A stretch of DNA of 64,000 bases from Marinarcus sediminis (GCF_048571275.1 NZ_CP182357.1:1488001-1552000); one strand, 5' to 3'. Counted from the stretch's first letter, positions 43,264 through 53,405 are shown. Numbers and translations: made by a program. The notes: generated by a model from the sequence alone, not told the origin.

Positions 43264-44613
43264 TTATAATAAAATAATTTTAGCCAAACCAAGAAAGCTA
43301 AAGAAACCAACAATATCGGTTACGGTTGTCAGCAATACCGTACTTCCTACTGCTGGATCGATGTTGAGTTTTTTCAGTAGAAGCGGAATGGATGCTCCAA
43401 AAAAACCTGCACTGAACATATTGATTATCATTGACAGACCAATGACAACTCCCAACATGGGCGTAGAGAACCAAAAAGAGGCTACAAGCCCCATTAAAAG
43501 AGCAAAAACAAAACCGTTGAAGATGGAGATTAAAACCTCTTTTTTGACCGCATCTTTGCTGTTCTCATAATCGATTTCTCTTAAGGCTAACTGTCTGACC
43601 ATAACGGCTAAGGTTTGTGTTCCCGCATTTCCACCCATAGAAGCAACAATGGGCATCAAAATTGCTAATGCCACATATTGTTGAATGGTTGCATCAAAAA
43701 GGCCAATCACCAAAGAGGCTAAAATGGCTGTTCCTAAATTGATAAAAAGCCAAATGGCTCTTTTTTTTGCTGTGGTGAAAGTATTGTCAGCGTGCTCAAA
43801 CTCTTCATTAACCCCTGCTAATTGGTAAATTTGTTCCGTGGCATTTTGTTCAATAACATCGATGATATCATCGGAAGTAATACGCCCAATAAGCATACCT
43901 TGGTAACCCACAACCGCCACAACGTTTAAGTCATATTGTTCAAAAAACTTTGCAACACTGTCAATGTCTTCATCGTCTTGAACTTTAAACGGTTTATGTT
44001 TATTTTCGTCTTCACTTAAAATATCGGCATAGGTTTTGTCAAAGTTAAAAATAATTAAATCTTCCAGTGAGATGGAAGCGAGTAATGTTTTGTCATTGTT
44101 TACAATAAAAACTTGATGAATGTTTTCAATGGCATCTTGATCTTTTAATTGCTTTAATCGAAGGATTGAGTCTCCAATCTTTTCATCAATATTCGCAGAA
44201 AAAAGCTCGGTTTGCATATACGCACCAGCTTCATCATTTTCATAACGTTTAAGCCAATTGATCTCTTGTTGGTCTTCTTCTTCAAGTCCTTCAAAAATCT
44301 CTTTGGCTTTGGCTTTATCTAACTCTTCAATCTCTTGAATAATATCGGTTTGATCATCCGAATCAAGTTCATCAACGGCATCGGTTAATTGAGCAATAGA
44401 GAGTTCACCATAGGCATCTTCTCGTAAGTTATCAGGCAGTTCAAGAATAACTTCCCCTAAGATTTCATCGGGCAGTTGTTTTAAAACAAAATAAAAATCG
44501 TCGGAACTGGTTTTGTATATTTTTTTAAGAGAATAGGCAATGTCACTTGGGTGCAAACTGTCGATTTTATCTAAAAGTTCGTTGGGCTCTTTGATATAAT
44601 CTTCGGTTTGCAT
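43264..44613 (-). CDS. mgtE: Magnesium transporter MgtE
   Basis: A 449-residue channel: an N-terminal superhelical MgtE_N domain (about 15-130), two CBS domains (about 135-255) and five transmembrane helices (about 285-449) with the pore signature PIVASMGGNAGTQTLAVMVR. The cytosolic part senses Mg2+ and gates the pore. Eight bases separate it from the upstream peptidase gene, so they probably form one operon. Confidence 0.95.
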   Translation of the reverse strand: MQTEDYIKEPNELLDKIDSLHPSDIAYSLKKIYKTSSDDFYFVLKQLPDEILGEVILELPDNLREDAYGELSIAQLTDAVDELDSDDQTDIIQEIEELDKAKAKEIFEGLEEEDQQEINWLKRYENDEAGAYMQTELFSANIDEKIGDSILRLKQLKDQDAIENIHQVFIVNNDKTLLASISLEDLIIFNFDKTYADILSEDENKHKPFKVQDDEDIDSVAKFFEQYDLNVVAVVGYQGMLIGRITSDDIIDVIEQNATEQIYQLAGVNEEFEHADNTFTTAKKRAIWLFINLGTAILASLVIGLFDATIQQYVALAILMPIVASMGGNAGTQTLAVMVRQLALREIDYENSKDAVKKEVLISIFNGFVFALLMGLVASFWFSTPMLGVVIGLSMIINMFSAGFFGASIPLLLKKLNIDPAVGSTVLLTTVTDIVGFFSFLGLAKIILL

Positions 44614-44620
44614 CTGTATC

Positions 44621-45793
44621 CTAGACTTCAGCGTTAAGTTTTGATTGTTTGTCTATCTTTGTAATATTTAAAGGTTCAGGTCTGCTTTTGATGGTCTCTA
44701 ATAAGTCTTGTGAGAGTGCTTTTGCATAAAGAATAAATTGTTGTTTTTGTTTTCCTTTTAACTCATTCTTGGTGACTCGAATAATTTTACTTGGATTGAT
44801 GGCACGTCCATTTTTATACAATCCAAAGTGTAAATGTGGCCCCGTACTCACACCTGTACTTCCAACATAGCCAATCAGTGTGCCTTGTTTGACCCATTTA
44901 CCAGGTCGAATACCCGCAGCAAATTTAGACATATGTCCGTAAAGAGATTTATAATTGCCTTCATGTTTGATTTCAACGGTTTTTCCGTATCCCCCTTTTC
45001 TTCCTTCAAAAACAACTCTTCCCGAAGCTGCTGCATAGATTTTTCGTCCAGCTGGTGCGGCATAATCAATACCTAAGTGTGCACGGTATCTTTTTAACAC
45101 CGGATGCCATCGTTTGTAGGTAAATCGGTCTGATATTCTTTTGTAAGCAACAGGTACTGTCATAAAAAAGCTTGTCAGTGTTCTTCCTTTTTCATCATAA
45201 TATCGTCCATCCGCTTCATTTTTAAAAATGTAAGTTTGTTTGTTTCTGATTTCAATCAAAGCGGCTTCAATATTGGGTGTTCCATAATACTCTCCCATTC
45301 GGATTCTTTGAGTATATTTAATGGCAATGTTATCACCTTTTCGCATCTGTTTAAAATTGGCCAAACGTTTAAAAGAACGTGCAAACTCATTCGCCAATGC
45401 TTGATTGGAGGTGGCATCTAAAATATCTTGATATGGAGAGTAATGAACGGGTATTGAGATGGTTTGTGTTACCTCTTGAAATGCGATAGGGGTAGTTGTA
45501 AAGAGGAATTCTCCTTTTTCTTTATACAGATGCAGTTGCATCTCTTCTGAAATAGGAATTAAAACTTGTAAGAGCTCATTGTTTTCGCCTCTTAACTCTT
45601 GGTAGTTGACTCCTGCAACAATTTCAGAACACAACTCACGGTCATTTTTTTCTAAATTAAAATATAACTCTTGAGGTATATTATTGTCTTGCAAAAATGT
45701 TAAAAAGGTATCCCCTTTTTTCCAAGGCAGTTCTTTGAGTTCAGCACCAAAAACAGTCGTTATGATAAGCAGTAGGGTATAGATGATTCTCAC
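44621..45793 (-). CDS. M23 (LytM) peptidoglycan endopeptidase, Csd3-like
   Basis: A 390-residue exported protein with a signal peptide (1-16), two N-terminal inhibitory/LysM-like domains and a C-terminal LytM domain with HLGIDYAAPAGRKIYAAASG, GYGKTVEIKHEGNYKSLYGHMSKF and GPHLHFGLYKNG. These provide the zinc H-x(3)-D and H-x-H residues. Length and layout match Csd3/Pgp3 of Helicobacter and Campylobacter, a DD-endopeptidase that also trims pentapeptides and shapes helical cells. A cell-shape role here is inferred. Confidence 0.88.
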   Translation of the reverse strand: MRIIYTLLLIITTVFGAELKELPWKKGDTFLTFLQDNNIPQELYFNLEKNDRELCSEIVAGVNYQELRGENNELLQVLIPISEEMQLHLYKEKGEFLFTTTPIAFQEVTQTISIPVHYSPYQDILDATSNQALANEFARSFKRLANFKQMRKGDNIAIKYTQRIRMGEYYGTPNIEAALIEIRNKQTYIFKNEADGRYYDEKGRTLTSFFMTVPVAYKRISDRFTYKRWHPVLKRYRAHLGIDYAAPAGRKIYAAASGRVVFEGRKGGYGKTVEIKHEGNYKSLYGHMSKFAAGIRPGKWVKQGTLIGYVGSTGVSTGPHLHFGLYKNGRAINPSKIIRVTKNELKGKQKQQFILYAKALSQDLLETIKSRPEPLNITKIDKQSKLNAEV

Positions 45794-46024
45794 AATTCTC
45801 TTCTTTACTTAAAAATTATGGTAACCATTATACATAAAAAACTTTCATTGATTTGTATAATCAATAAAAAAAGTGCGAAAAATCGAACTAAAATTACATA
45901 TATAATCAAATATTAAGAAATGGGTTATAAGGTGGCCCTTTTTCTTCTTCTTTTTTATGATTTGTTAATACACTTTTAGATAAAATCGCTTAATTTTAAG
46001 ACAACAATATAAGGTATACTCAAT

Positions 46025-48235
46025 ATGCAAAAATTAGAAAACCTTGAAGAGATAGCTTTAGCGCACTCTTTAACGCTAGAAGAGTTTGAAAACATAAAAC
46101 AAATTTTAGGTCGTGAGCCAAACTATGTAGAAATTGGAATTTTTTCTGCAATGTGGAGTGAGCATTGTTCATATAAATCAAGTAAAAAATATTTAAATGG
46201 CTTCCCAACTAAAGCTCCATGGGTGATTCAAGGACCAGGTGAAAATGCAGGTGTAATTGATATTGGCGATGGGTATGCTGCGGTATTCAAAATGGAATCA
46301 CACAATCACCCTTCATTTATTGAACCCTATCAAGGTGCAGCAACAGGTGTTGGAGGAATTTTAAGAGACGTATTTACCATGGGTGCACGTCCTATTGCCA
46401 ACATGAATTCCATTCGATTTGCTTCTATTGAAGGCAACAGTGAAACAGCACAAAAACACCGATTTTTACTCAGAGGTGTAGTTGCTGGTATTGGTGGATA
46501 TGGTAACTGTATGGGGGTACCAACCATTGGTGGTGAGACAACGTTTGAAGAGTGTTATGCGGGAAATAATCTTGTAAATGCATTTACTTTAGGTTTAGCC
46601 AAAGCGGATGAGATTTTCTTAGGAATTGCCGAAGGTTTAGGAAACCCTGTTATGTACGTTGGTTCTAAAACAGGAAGAGATGGTTTAGGTGGAGCAGTTA
46701 TGAGTTCTGCTGCGTTTACTGAGGATTCAGAAAGCAAACGACCAACGGTACAAGTGGGTGACCCTTTTACGGAAAAACTGCTTTTAGAAGCGTGTTTGGA
46801 ACTGTTTAAAAAAGATTTAATCGTAGGTATTCAAGATATGGGTGCTGCTGGATTGACCTCTTCTTCATTTGAAATGGCAGGACGAAGTGGTTCTGGTATG
46901 ATCATGCATTTAGACAAAGTTCCTGCGCGAGAAGAGGGGATGACGCCGTATGATTTCATGTTGAGTGAATCACAAGAGAGAATGCTCATTTGTGCTAAAA
47001 AAGGGTGTGAGCAAGCGATTATTGACATTTTTGAAAAATGGGAATTAGACGTTGCGGTTATTGGTGAAGTAACCGACACAGGGAACATGGAGTTGTTCTG
47101 GCACGGTGAAAAATGTGCAGAAGTACCTGTTCAACCCGTTTCTGAGCAAGCACCTATTTTAGACAGACCCGTAAAAGAACCAGAATATTTAAAAGATATT
47201 GCCAACATTACATTAGATAAAAACATTTCAAACCAAGAAGCATTTGAAGCGATGTTTTCAGATATGGAAGTTGTAGATAAATCTTGGGTTTACAGCCAAT
47301 ATGACTCAATGGTACAAACCAATACCATTGCTGGTCCTGGAAGCTTAGATGGTTCAAGTATCAGAATCAAAGAGACAGGAAAAGCCCTTGCCATGAGTGC
47401 AGATTGTAACACAAGATTTTGTTACATCAATCCAGAATTGGGTGCAAGTGCAGCGGTAATGGAGAGTGGTAGAAATGTTGCCATGAGCGGAGCCGTGCCT
47501 AAAGCCATTACGGATTGTCTGAATTTTGGAAACCCACAAAACCCAGAAGTGATGTGGCAATTCGCACAATCGTGTGAAGGAATCAAAAAAGCGTGTAGAG
47601 AGCTTGTTACTCCTGTCATTGGTGGAAATGTATCGTTATACAATGAAACAAATGGAGTAGGGGTTTTCCCAACGCCTTCAATTGCAATGGTGGGAGTCAA
47701 TGAAGATGCGAATAAAGTATTGCCATCGTGTTTACAAGAAAATGGAAACATACTGTTTGTTTTAGGTGAAACCAAAGGGGAGTTCGGTGGTTCTTTATAC
47801 ATGAAAAAAATGTATGGAAAAGTAGCTGGTGTTCACCCAGAAGTGGATTTTGCAAAAGAGCTTAATTTGTGGAATACGGTCATTGAAGCCAACCAAAAAA
47901 ATCTGTTGAAATCAGCAAAAGATATCAACGTAGGTGGTTTGGCCATTTCATTAGCAAAAATGGCAACAGTGGGTAAAAAAGGTGTTACTGCTAATATTAC
48001 GTTAACTGATTCAAAAGATATTTTCTCTGAAACATTAAGCCGAGCCATTGTTGAAGTTAAACCAGACAATGTTGATGCGTTTGTTGCATTTGCACAAAGT
48101 AAAGGCATTGCTTGTAGACAACTGGGAACCGTAGGTGGTGATGCAATTACATTGAATGATGTAAGCATTTCTTTAGAAGCGGCTAAAGATGTCTACTTTA
48201 ATAAATTCAAACAAGTCATCGAACAAGATTTATAA
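46025..48235 (+). CDS. purL: Phosphoribosylformylglycinamidine synthase subunit II
   Basis: A 736-residue small-type PurL. It has SAMWSEHCSYKSSK near the N-terminus (general acid His), GPGENAGVIDIGDG, the ESHNHPS metal/ATP motif, GVGGILRDVFTMGARP and the second AIRS-like half. It makes FGAM in purine synthesis using ammonia from PurQ with PurS. purQ and purS are not in the window; purH lies 6 kb away. Confidence 0.97.
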   Translation: MQKLENLEEIALAHSLTLEEFENIKQILGREPNYVEIGIFSAMWSEHCSYKSSKKYLNGFPTKAPWVIQGPGENAGVIDIGDGYAAVFKMESHNHPSFIEPYQGAATGVGGILRDVFTMGARPIANMNSIRFASIEGNSETAQKHRFLLRGVVAGIGGYGNCMGVPTIGGETTFEECYAGNNLVNAFTLGLAKADEIFLGIAEGLGNPVMYVGSKTGRDGLGGAVMSSAAFTEDSESKRPTVQVGDPFTEKLLLEACLELFKKDLIVGIQDMGAAGLTSSSFEMAGRSGSGMIMHLDKVPAREEGMTPYDFMLSESQERMLICAKKGCEQAIIDIFEKWELDVAVIGEVTDTGNMELFWHGEKCAEVPVQPVSEQAPILDRPVKEPEYLKDIANITLDKNISNQEAFEAMFSDMEVVDKSWVYSQYDSMVQTNTIAGPGSLDGSSIRIKETGKALAMSADCNTRFCYINPELGASAAVMESGRNVAMSGAVPKAITDCLNFGNPQNPEVMWQFAQSCEGIKKACRELVTPVIGGNVSLYNETNGVGVFPTPSIAMVGVNEDANKVLPSCLQENGNILFVLGETKGEFGGSLYMKKMYGKVAGVHPEVDFAKELNLWNTVIEANQKNLLKSAKDINVGGLAISLAKMATVGKKGVTANITLTDSKDIFSETLSRAIVEVKPDNVDAFVAFAQSKGIACRQLGTVGGDAITLNDVSISLEAAKDVYFNKFKQVIEQDL

Positions 48236-48236
48236 T

Positions 48237-48259
48237 AAAAAAGGCATCGCGCCTTTTTT
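48237..48259. terminator. Bidirectional terminator after purL
   Basis: AAAAAAGGC (48237-48245) and GCCTTTTTT (48251-48259) form a nine-base stem with a five-base loop and T/A tracts on both sides. It separates purL from the convergent membrane protein gene. Confidence 0.75.
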
Positions 48260-49226
48260 ATAAAAATAGACCAAATCTTATATAATAACTCAACACAAAA
48301 TAAGAGACCAATCCCACATAAAATCCATTTAAAATAATGGAACGTTTAAAAAATATCTCACTGGAGAGTTTCTCTTTAAAATACATATCATAAATACCAA
48401 CACAAAAACCATAAAAAGTACCTAAAAAAAGTGAAGTATAAATCACATAACCAATGTAGTGGTACTCTTTTTGTAAAATACAAAATGGGCAATTGTGTGT
48501 GGGAAGTTCGTAAATATACGTAGAAAAAAACAGTATCAAACTAATAACGGCAGCAACTAAAAAAAGCAGATTAAATATCACATACAAAAAGCTGTTTTTC
48601 ATGAAATAAAGCAGCAGTAAAATACAAAATATGAGATAAAAAGCAATCAAGAAATAGTTTTGATTGATTTTAAACAGTGATGAGACATAGGAGTTTTCAG
48701 ATGTTGAAAAAAGTGTCCCACAACAACTGACCAATTTTGCGATGTCAATGGAAGCGAACATACTGACTTCCAAATATATTTCAGTGAGAAACAGGAAAAA
48801 AATCAGAATAAAAAAAGTAAATTTGTGTTGAGTAAAAGGCAGATTAGGATGTTTGACATCAAAGTAATGCACCACCAACCAAAAGCCAAATAAATAGATA
48901 TTCAGCACTTTAAACAGCAGTAAATAAATCCCAAAAGAGGTTGCATCAACTACCCCTGCTGCACACATGGCACCATTGATAACACTTGAAAGTTTATCTA
49001 AGGTAAAGAGAAAAAAGAAAAAGAGTATGATTTTTAAGTAAAGGGTATATTTAATAATTGTTGAACCCAAATAACTCTGTTTTTCCAAAGTGTATTGTTG
49101 TTGTGTTGTTGCATTAAAATCCCATTTGAAAACAATTTTTAATGCAATAATAAATGCAATAGATGAAAAAAGTGTCAGCAGTAGATCTAAAATAAGAATG
49201 GTGAGTACTTCAGGTGTAAGAATCAC
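48258..49226 (-). CDS. Polytopic membrane protein with cysteine pairs, NosL/ABC locus
   Basis: A 322-residue protein with about eight hydrophobic segments. Exposed or near-membrane cysteines occur in MCAAG (about 87), SCCG (about 167) and HNCPFC (about 246), which would suit metal or disulfide chemistry. It is the last gene of a leftward operon NosL - small protein - FtsX-type permease - ATPase - this gene, and its ATG overlaps the ATPase stop by four bases. I do not recognise the family. Confidence 0.72.
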   Translation of the reverse strand: MILTPEVLTILILDLLLTLFSSIAFIIALKIVFKWDFNATTQQQYTLEKQSYLGSTIIKYTLYLKIILFFFFLFTLDKLSSVINGAMCAAGVVDATSFGIYLLLFKVLNIYLFGFWLVVHYFDVKHPNLPFTQHKFTFFILIFFLFLTEIYLEVSMFASIDIAKLVSCCGTLFSTSENSYVSSLFKINQNYFLIAFYLIFCILLLLYFMKNSFLYVIFNLLFLVAAVISLILFFSTYIYELPTHNCPFCILQKEYHYIGYVIYTSLFLGTFYGFCVGIYDMYFKEKLSSEIFFKRSIILNGFYVGLVSYFVLSYYIRFGLFL

Positions 49227-49894
49227 GAAATGATTTCTCCATTGGACAGTTCTATTGTTCTATCACAAAAATCCAAGTTGAAAAACAAAGGATCGTGTGT
49301 TGCAACAATAATGGTTTTCCCTTGAGATTTTAGCTCTTTTAATGTATCAATAAAATGTAAGGATAAGGCTTTGTCTAAGTTGGCAGTGGGTTCATCGGCG
49401 ATGACAATTTTGGGATGATTGATTTGACTTCGAGCAATGGCAACTCTTTGTTGTTCTCCCCCAGAAAGGTTTTTAACCATTTCATCTTTTTTATGCTCAA
49501 TTTTAAAGTGAGTCATCACTTCGTGTAAAAGTGCTTTTGCCTCGTTAGTCTCTAAATTTTGTGGGACTAAGGGCAACAAAATATTCTCTTGTACTGTTAA
49601 ATTGGGGATGAGATTATATTTTTGAAATATGAATCCAATGTAAGTTTGTCGAAAAGTTGAGGCAAAGTCATCGGGCAGTTTTGAGATGTGTTGGTCATGG
49701 ACAATGACTTCTCCACTTGTTGGTTTTGAAAGCCCTGCAATAAGTGAAAGTATGGTACTTTTCCCACTCCCACTTGCCCCTTTTAAGAGCACCATTTCAC
49801 CTTGATTCACCTGCAAATTGATATTTTGAATGGCGGTTATTTGGGTGTATTTATTGGGTGTATAAATTTTTGTTAAATCGTTTAATACAATCAT
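49223..49894 (-). CDS. LolD/MacB-type ABC transporter ATPase
   Basis: A 223-residue ATP-binding subunit with Walker A LKGASGSGKST, Q-loop GFIFQKYNL, signature NLSGGEQQRVAIARS, Walker B IVIADEPTANLD and switch His in VATHDP. It is of the class that pairs with FtsX-like permeases acting on envelope substrates rather than importing small molecules. It overlaps the permease stop and the membrane-protein start by four bases each. Confidence 0.92.
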   Translation of the reverse strand: MIVLNDLTKIYTPNKYTQITAIQNINLQVNQGEMVLLKGASGSGKSTILSLIAGLSKPTSGEVIVHDQHISKLPDDFASTFRQTYIGFIFQKYNLIPNLTVQENILLPLVPQNLETNEAKALLHEVMTHFKIEHKKDEMVKNLSGGEQQRVAIARSQINHPKIVIADEPTANLDKALSLHFIDTLKELKSQGKTIIVATHDPLFFNLDFCDRTIELSNGEIIS

Positions 49895-51075
49895 CTGATG
49901 ACCTTATCTGTTTCAATGGTGGCATTTCTCCAAGAGGGGATGATAATGGCTGCAATATAGATGGGAACACTTAATAAAAAGATTAATACCAAACTGTTTA
50001 TATCTAAGACAAAAGGCAAATCAAAGGTGGGTTTTAGCACAGAGTAACCACTGAAAATATTGTTTAAAAGAGGTGCTTGTAAGATATAGACATACAACAG
50101 TGCCAATAAAACACCTAAAATATATGCGCTAAAAGAGAGCGTAAATGCTTCATAAAACTTCTCTTTGAGTACATCTTCTACTCTCCATCCAATGGCTTTT
50201 AAAATACCAATCTCTTTTTTCTCTTCACTGCTTAACCCACTGATGCGATCAAAAACAATGATAAAAAAAGTGAATATGGAAATGGTAAAAAAGAGTAAAA
50301 AAATCCCCCCTTTATAGTCAAATATATTTTGGTACGATATGCTTAACTCCTCTTTGGTAATGACTCTGCAATCAGGGAAAAGCAACTTTATTTTTGAGGC
50401 AATTTTTGAGACCTCATTGGGATTGGCAACTTTAACAATAATATCTGTTGCCAAGTTCTCCGCCATGCCAAAAATATTCAGTGCCAATGCTCTTGGTAGC
50501 AAAATCAAATCATTTGATTCTAAATTGGTTGAGTCTTTAAACGTACCTGCGATGCTGACTTTTTGAAACGTACCATCGCTTTTAATAAAGTTAAAATAGT
50601 CGGTATAGTAGTTTTCATTGAGTATTTTTTTTACACCACTTCCCACAATCATGGCGTTGTTTTCTGATGCGTGCGAAAAATCGTTTTTTTCAACGACTTG
50701 ATTTAAACTCTCTTTATACTGCTCTTCAAACTCATCAATGCCTATTACGGAGAAATTAACCCCCGCATTTTCAAAGTAGTAATACCCCCAAACTCTGGGA
50801 ACGGCACTCTTTATTCCGGGCATTTGTAAAAGTTCATCCACAACAGCAACATCAATATCATAATGGCGTCCTGCTTTGAGTTTTTGAATGGTAATATCAG
50901 GGAGTGCATTGACCGTTGTATTAAGTTCCGTTTGTATTGATTTTGAGATAAAAAACACACTGCTGAGTAAAAAAATCAATGATGTAAAAATCAATAAAAT
51001 GAAGATGTTTTTTGCCTTTTGTCGCAGCAATGCACTCAGTGCAAACTCCAATAAATAAAGATTAATTTTTTTCAT
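49891..51075 (-). CDS. FtsX-like ABC transporter permease
   Basis: A protein of about 394 residues from the ATG at 51073-51075; the open frame extends to 51186 but that part is not protein-like and overlaps the preceding gene. It has one transmembrane segment at about 21-42, a periplasmic MacB-type domain (about 45-250) and three C-terminal transmembrane segments. This is the LolC/MacB/FtsX layout. With the adjacent ATPase it forms a mechanotransmission-type ABC system, probably acting with the NosL protein upstream. Confidence 0.87.
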   Translation of the reverse strand: MKKINLYLLEFALSALLRQKAKNIFILLIFTSLIFLLSSVFFISKSIQTELNTTVNALPDITIQKLKAGRHYDIDVAVVDELLQMPGIKSAVPRVWGYYYFENAGVNFSVIGIDEFEEQYKESLNQVVEKNDFSHASENNAMIVGSGVKKILNENYYTDYFNFIKSDGTFQKVSIAGTFKDSTNLESNDLILLPRALALNIFGMAENLATDIIVKVANPNEVSKIASKIKLLFPDCRVITKEELSISYQNIFDYKGGIFLLFFTISIFTFFIIVFDRISGLSSEEKKEIGILKAIGWRVEDVLKEKFYEAFTLSFSAYILGVLLALLYVYILQAPLLNNIFSGYSVLKPTFDLPFVLDINSLVLIFLLSVPIYIAAIIIPSWRNATIETDKVIR

Positions 51076-51385
51076 GCAAAATCTTTGATGGTGTGTTGTT
51101 GATGCTGTTTGAGTAGTTGTACACAAAAGTTGTAGGGAAATACTCAAATAAAGATGGAGACTCTTTAAAAAGCGAAAAAACATCACTCAAACTTCGGTGT
51201 CTTGTATACATGGCTTCTGTAGAAAGCGCTAAATCGGGTAGACCATGAAGCCGTATTAGGGCATTTTTTTCGTTTTTTTGTTGTGCAGTGATGGTATGAA
51301 ATGCATTTAAATAGAGGATAAGCCCCAGCAAAGAGCACAGAGTAAAAAAAAGAGTACGGAAATAGAGTTTGGTTTTATAATGCAT
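51062..51385 (-). CDS. Small membrane-anchored protein in the NosL/ABC operon
   Basis: A 107-residue protein with one N-terminal transmembrane segment (about 9-28) and a periplasmic tail containing RLHGLPDLALSTEAMYTRHRSLSDVF. Its start overlaps the end of the NosL-like gene by 11 bases, and its end overlaps the permease start by 14. Consistent operon packing argues it is real. Family unknown. Confidence 0.65.
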   Translation of the reverse strand: MHYKTKLYFRTLFFTLCSLLGLILYLNAFHTITAQQKNEKNALIRLHGLPDLALSTEAMYTRHRSLSDVFSLFKESPSLFEYFPTTFVYNYSNSINNTPSKILHEKN

Positions 51386-52058
51386 CTAATTGATAAACAC
51401 CTTTTTGAGTAATATCTTCAAACGTTAAAATCTCTTTTGCATTGTGATCTTTTTTAAATATCTTTGCATCATGAAGTGAGGCAAAAGGAATGAGTTCATT
51501 GCCCATTGGACCATAAACATCTGAGCCTATAACATAGTAAGCTTTTTTGCCTTCAATGGTGTTTTGTGTGTAATAATCAGTGACAAAAATGCTTTTTATC
51601 TCCTCTTTTGTAAAAGGGTACTCTCCCCATTGTTGAGGGTCGAAATAGAATTTCATTAAATCTTTGACTCCATCAAAATAGTAGGATTTATTGTTGTAAG
51701 TGATTTGTGCAACCCATCTTGGGTATTTGGATACAAACATTGCACATACGGGGCATCGCTCTTTTTCGCCTACAGTTATTGGGTGAAAATGTGTATGTTC
51801 TTCTCTTTTAACCTCCCATAAATAAAGAGTTAACGCCTCAAAATTGCTGGCACTCATTGGTTTACACAGATGTTTTGTTTGTATGGATTGTTTTAACTCA
51901 TTGAACGTAGCGTAATCTACAGGATGGATGGTTTGACACAGTTTTGAATAGATTTTTTCACCCTTGGGGTAAATTTTTTTCGTTTTGATATTTTGATTCA
52001 TCTCTTGTGAAAAAAGAGTGGCAACTGTGAAGATTAAAAGAAACAGCAGTTTTCTCAA
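51375..52058 (-). CDS. nosL: NosL-family protein with degenerate cytochrome-like N-terminus
   Basis: About 227 residues from a TTG at 52056-52058 preceded by AAAGGCG; the frame extends to an ATG at 52100 without a ribosome site. A signal peptide is followed by a small helical domain (GEKIYSKLCQTIHP to LYLWEVKR) that looks like a cytochrome c domain which has lost its CxxCH. The NosL domain follows, with CPVCAMFVSKYPRW, YYFDGVKDLMKFYF and DVYGPMGNELIPF. NosL proteins bind Cu(I) for nitrous oxide reductase assembly. No nosZ is in the window, so the client is unclear. Confidence 0.85.
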   Translation of the reverse strand: MRKLLFLLIFTVATLFSQEMNQNIKTKKIYPKGEKIYSKLCQTIHPVDYATFNELKQSIQTKHLCKPMSASNFEALTLYLWEVKREEHTHFHPITVGEKERCPVCAMFVSKYPRWVAQITYNNKSYYFDGVKDLMKFYFDPQQWGEYPFTKEEIKSIFVTDYYTQNTIEGKKAYYVIGSDVYGPMGNELIPFASLHDAKIFKKDHNAKEILTFEDITQKGVYQLDAL

Positions 52059-52161
52059 GTGACGCCTTTGTACTTTAAAGATAATGTTTATCTTAATCAA
52101 TTAATACTTTAACATCATTTAAATTCAGTACTTTTAATCTTCTTGTTAAGATAGTTCATAT

Positions 52162-52695
52162 ATGATTTTAAAAAAATTAGGTCTTTATTGTATGAAAAAA
52201 TTTCTTCCTTTGTTGAGTGTTTTAATTATTGTTTTAATTATTGTTGTCATCTTTTTATCCATGGCCAATCAAAAAAAGATGGTGGTAATTCATGAAGGCA
52301 ATACGGAACATGTGCCCATTGACATTGAGTTAAATCACTACCAAGATACACAATGTGCTATGACCATTGTTAAAAAAGAGGATACCGTGCAAGCCATTTC
52401 ACCCGCTGGAGATACTTGGTTTTTTGATGATTCAGGCTGTTTTGCTTTGTGGTATAAAAATATTGATTACAAAGATAAAGCGATTATTTGGGTCTATCCA
52501 AGAGATGTCGAAGGGTATATCGATGCACGAAAAGCTTGGTACAGTATAAATTCAAAGACAGCAATGGGATATGGATTCGCCGCATTCAAAGATAAAAAAG
52601 AGGGCATGATTTCGTTTGATGAGATGCTTTTAAAAATGTATCGGGGTGAAAATTTGACCAATCCTACAATCAGAAAAAAAGTGTTGGGGCAATAA
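52162..52695 (+). CDS. NosL-like membrane-anchored protein
   Basis: A 177-residue protein (or 167 from the ATG at 52192) with an N-terminal membrane anchor (about 15-35 in the long form). The soluble domain has the NosL order of features: QCAMTIVKKED, TWFFDDSGCFALWY, then RDVEGYIDARKAWYSINSKTAMGYGFAAF. The two cysteines and nearby methionines could bind copper. It heads a rightward group with a SafE-type transporter (one-base overlap) and another NosL. Neither candidate start has a strong ribosome site. Confidence 0.72.
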   Translation: MILKKLGLYCMKKFLPLLSVLIIVLIIVVIFLSMANQKKMVVIHEGNTEHVPIDIELNHYQDTQCAMTIVKKEDTVQAISPAGDTWFFDDSGCFALWYKNIDYKDKAIIWVYPRDVEGYIDARKAWYSINSKTAMGYGFAAFKDKKEGMISFDEMLLKMYRGENLTNPTIRKKVLGQ

Positions 52696-53405
52696 TGGAA
52701 AACATCAGTATCTTAACCATAGTAACCATTGCATTTTTGGGTTCATTTGGTCATTGCATTGGAATGTGTGGAGGCATTGTAGTCGCATATTCAAGTGTGA
52801 AAATTGACAATAAAATCAGCAAATTAAAACAATCTTTTTATCATGTGTTGTATTCACTTGGACGTGTTAGTACGTATGTTATATTGGGTGCAATATTTGG
52901 TTATGTGGGAGGGGTGGTTACTTTTGATAATACAACCAGTGGTATCATGCTTTTAATCACAGGTTTTTTAATGATTTTAGTGGGGTTATCTTTGAGTGGG
53001 AAATTGAAATTTCTTACGCGAATTGAACACTCGTTTTCCAAATCCAAAACCTACCAACAACTTTTTCATGCGTTAATTGCTTCAAATACGTTTACCAGTT
53101 TTTATCTGCTTGGAATGTTAAATGGTTTGCTTCCTTGCGGTTTTGTTTATGTATTTGCCATTACAGCAGCAAGTACGGGAAGCGCTTTTTGGGGTGCATT
53201 TGTTATGTTAATTTTTGGTTTAAGCACTATTCCTGCGATGTTTTCATTGGGTTTTTTTATGGGGTTATTCAAACAAATAGCGTTAAGAAATCTTTTTATT
53301 ACGATTGCTTCACTTTTGGTCATTGCTTTTGGTGTTTATATCATGCACAGCGGTTATGAGTATTTAACTGATCCTCACAAATCTATTTTGAGTTGTCATA
53401 TTTAA
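52695..53405 (+). CDS. SafE/DsbD-type membrane transporter (copper-maturation type)
   Basis: A 236-residue protein with six transmembrane segments and the paired motifs GHCIGMCGG (about 20-28) and LLPCGFVYV (about 149-157), characteristic of the cytochrome-biogenesis transmembrane family PF13386, often labelled sulfite exporter TauE/SafE. Relatives sit with copper-handling genes for cbb3 oxidase and similar enzymes. Between two NosL-like genes, a role in moving copper or reductant across the membrane is more likely than sulfite export. Confidence 0.85.
   Translation: MENISILTIVTIAFLGSFGHCIGMCGGIVVAYSSVKIDNKISKLKQSFYHVLYSLGRVSTYVILGAIFGYVGGVVTFDNTTSGIMLLITGFLMILVGLSLSGKLKFLTRIEHSFSKSKTYQQLFHALIASNTFTSFYLLGMLNGLLPCGFVYVFAITAASTGSAFWGAFVMLIFGLSTIPAMFSLGFFMGLFKQIALRNLFITIASLLVIAFGVYIMHSGYEYLTDPHKSILSCHI

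Noticed and set aside
52695..53405. Sulfite exporter linked to the sox system
   Set aside because: The TauE/SafE-type name is misleading; paired Cys motifs and NosL neighbours point to copper or cytochrome assembly, and it lies 40 kb from sox.
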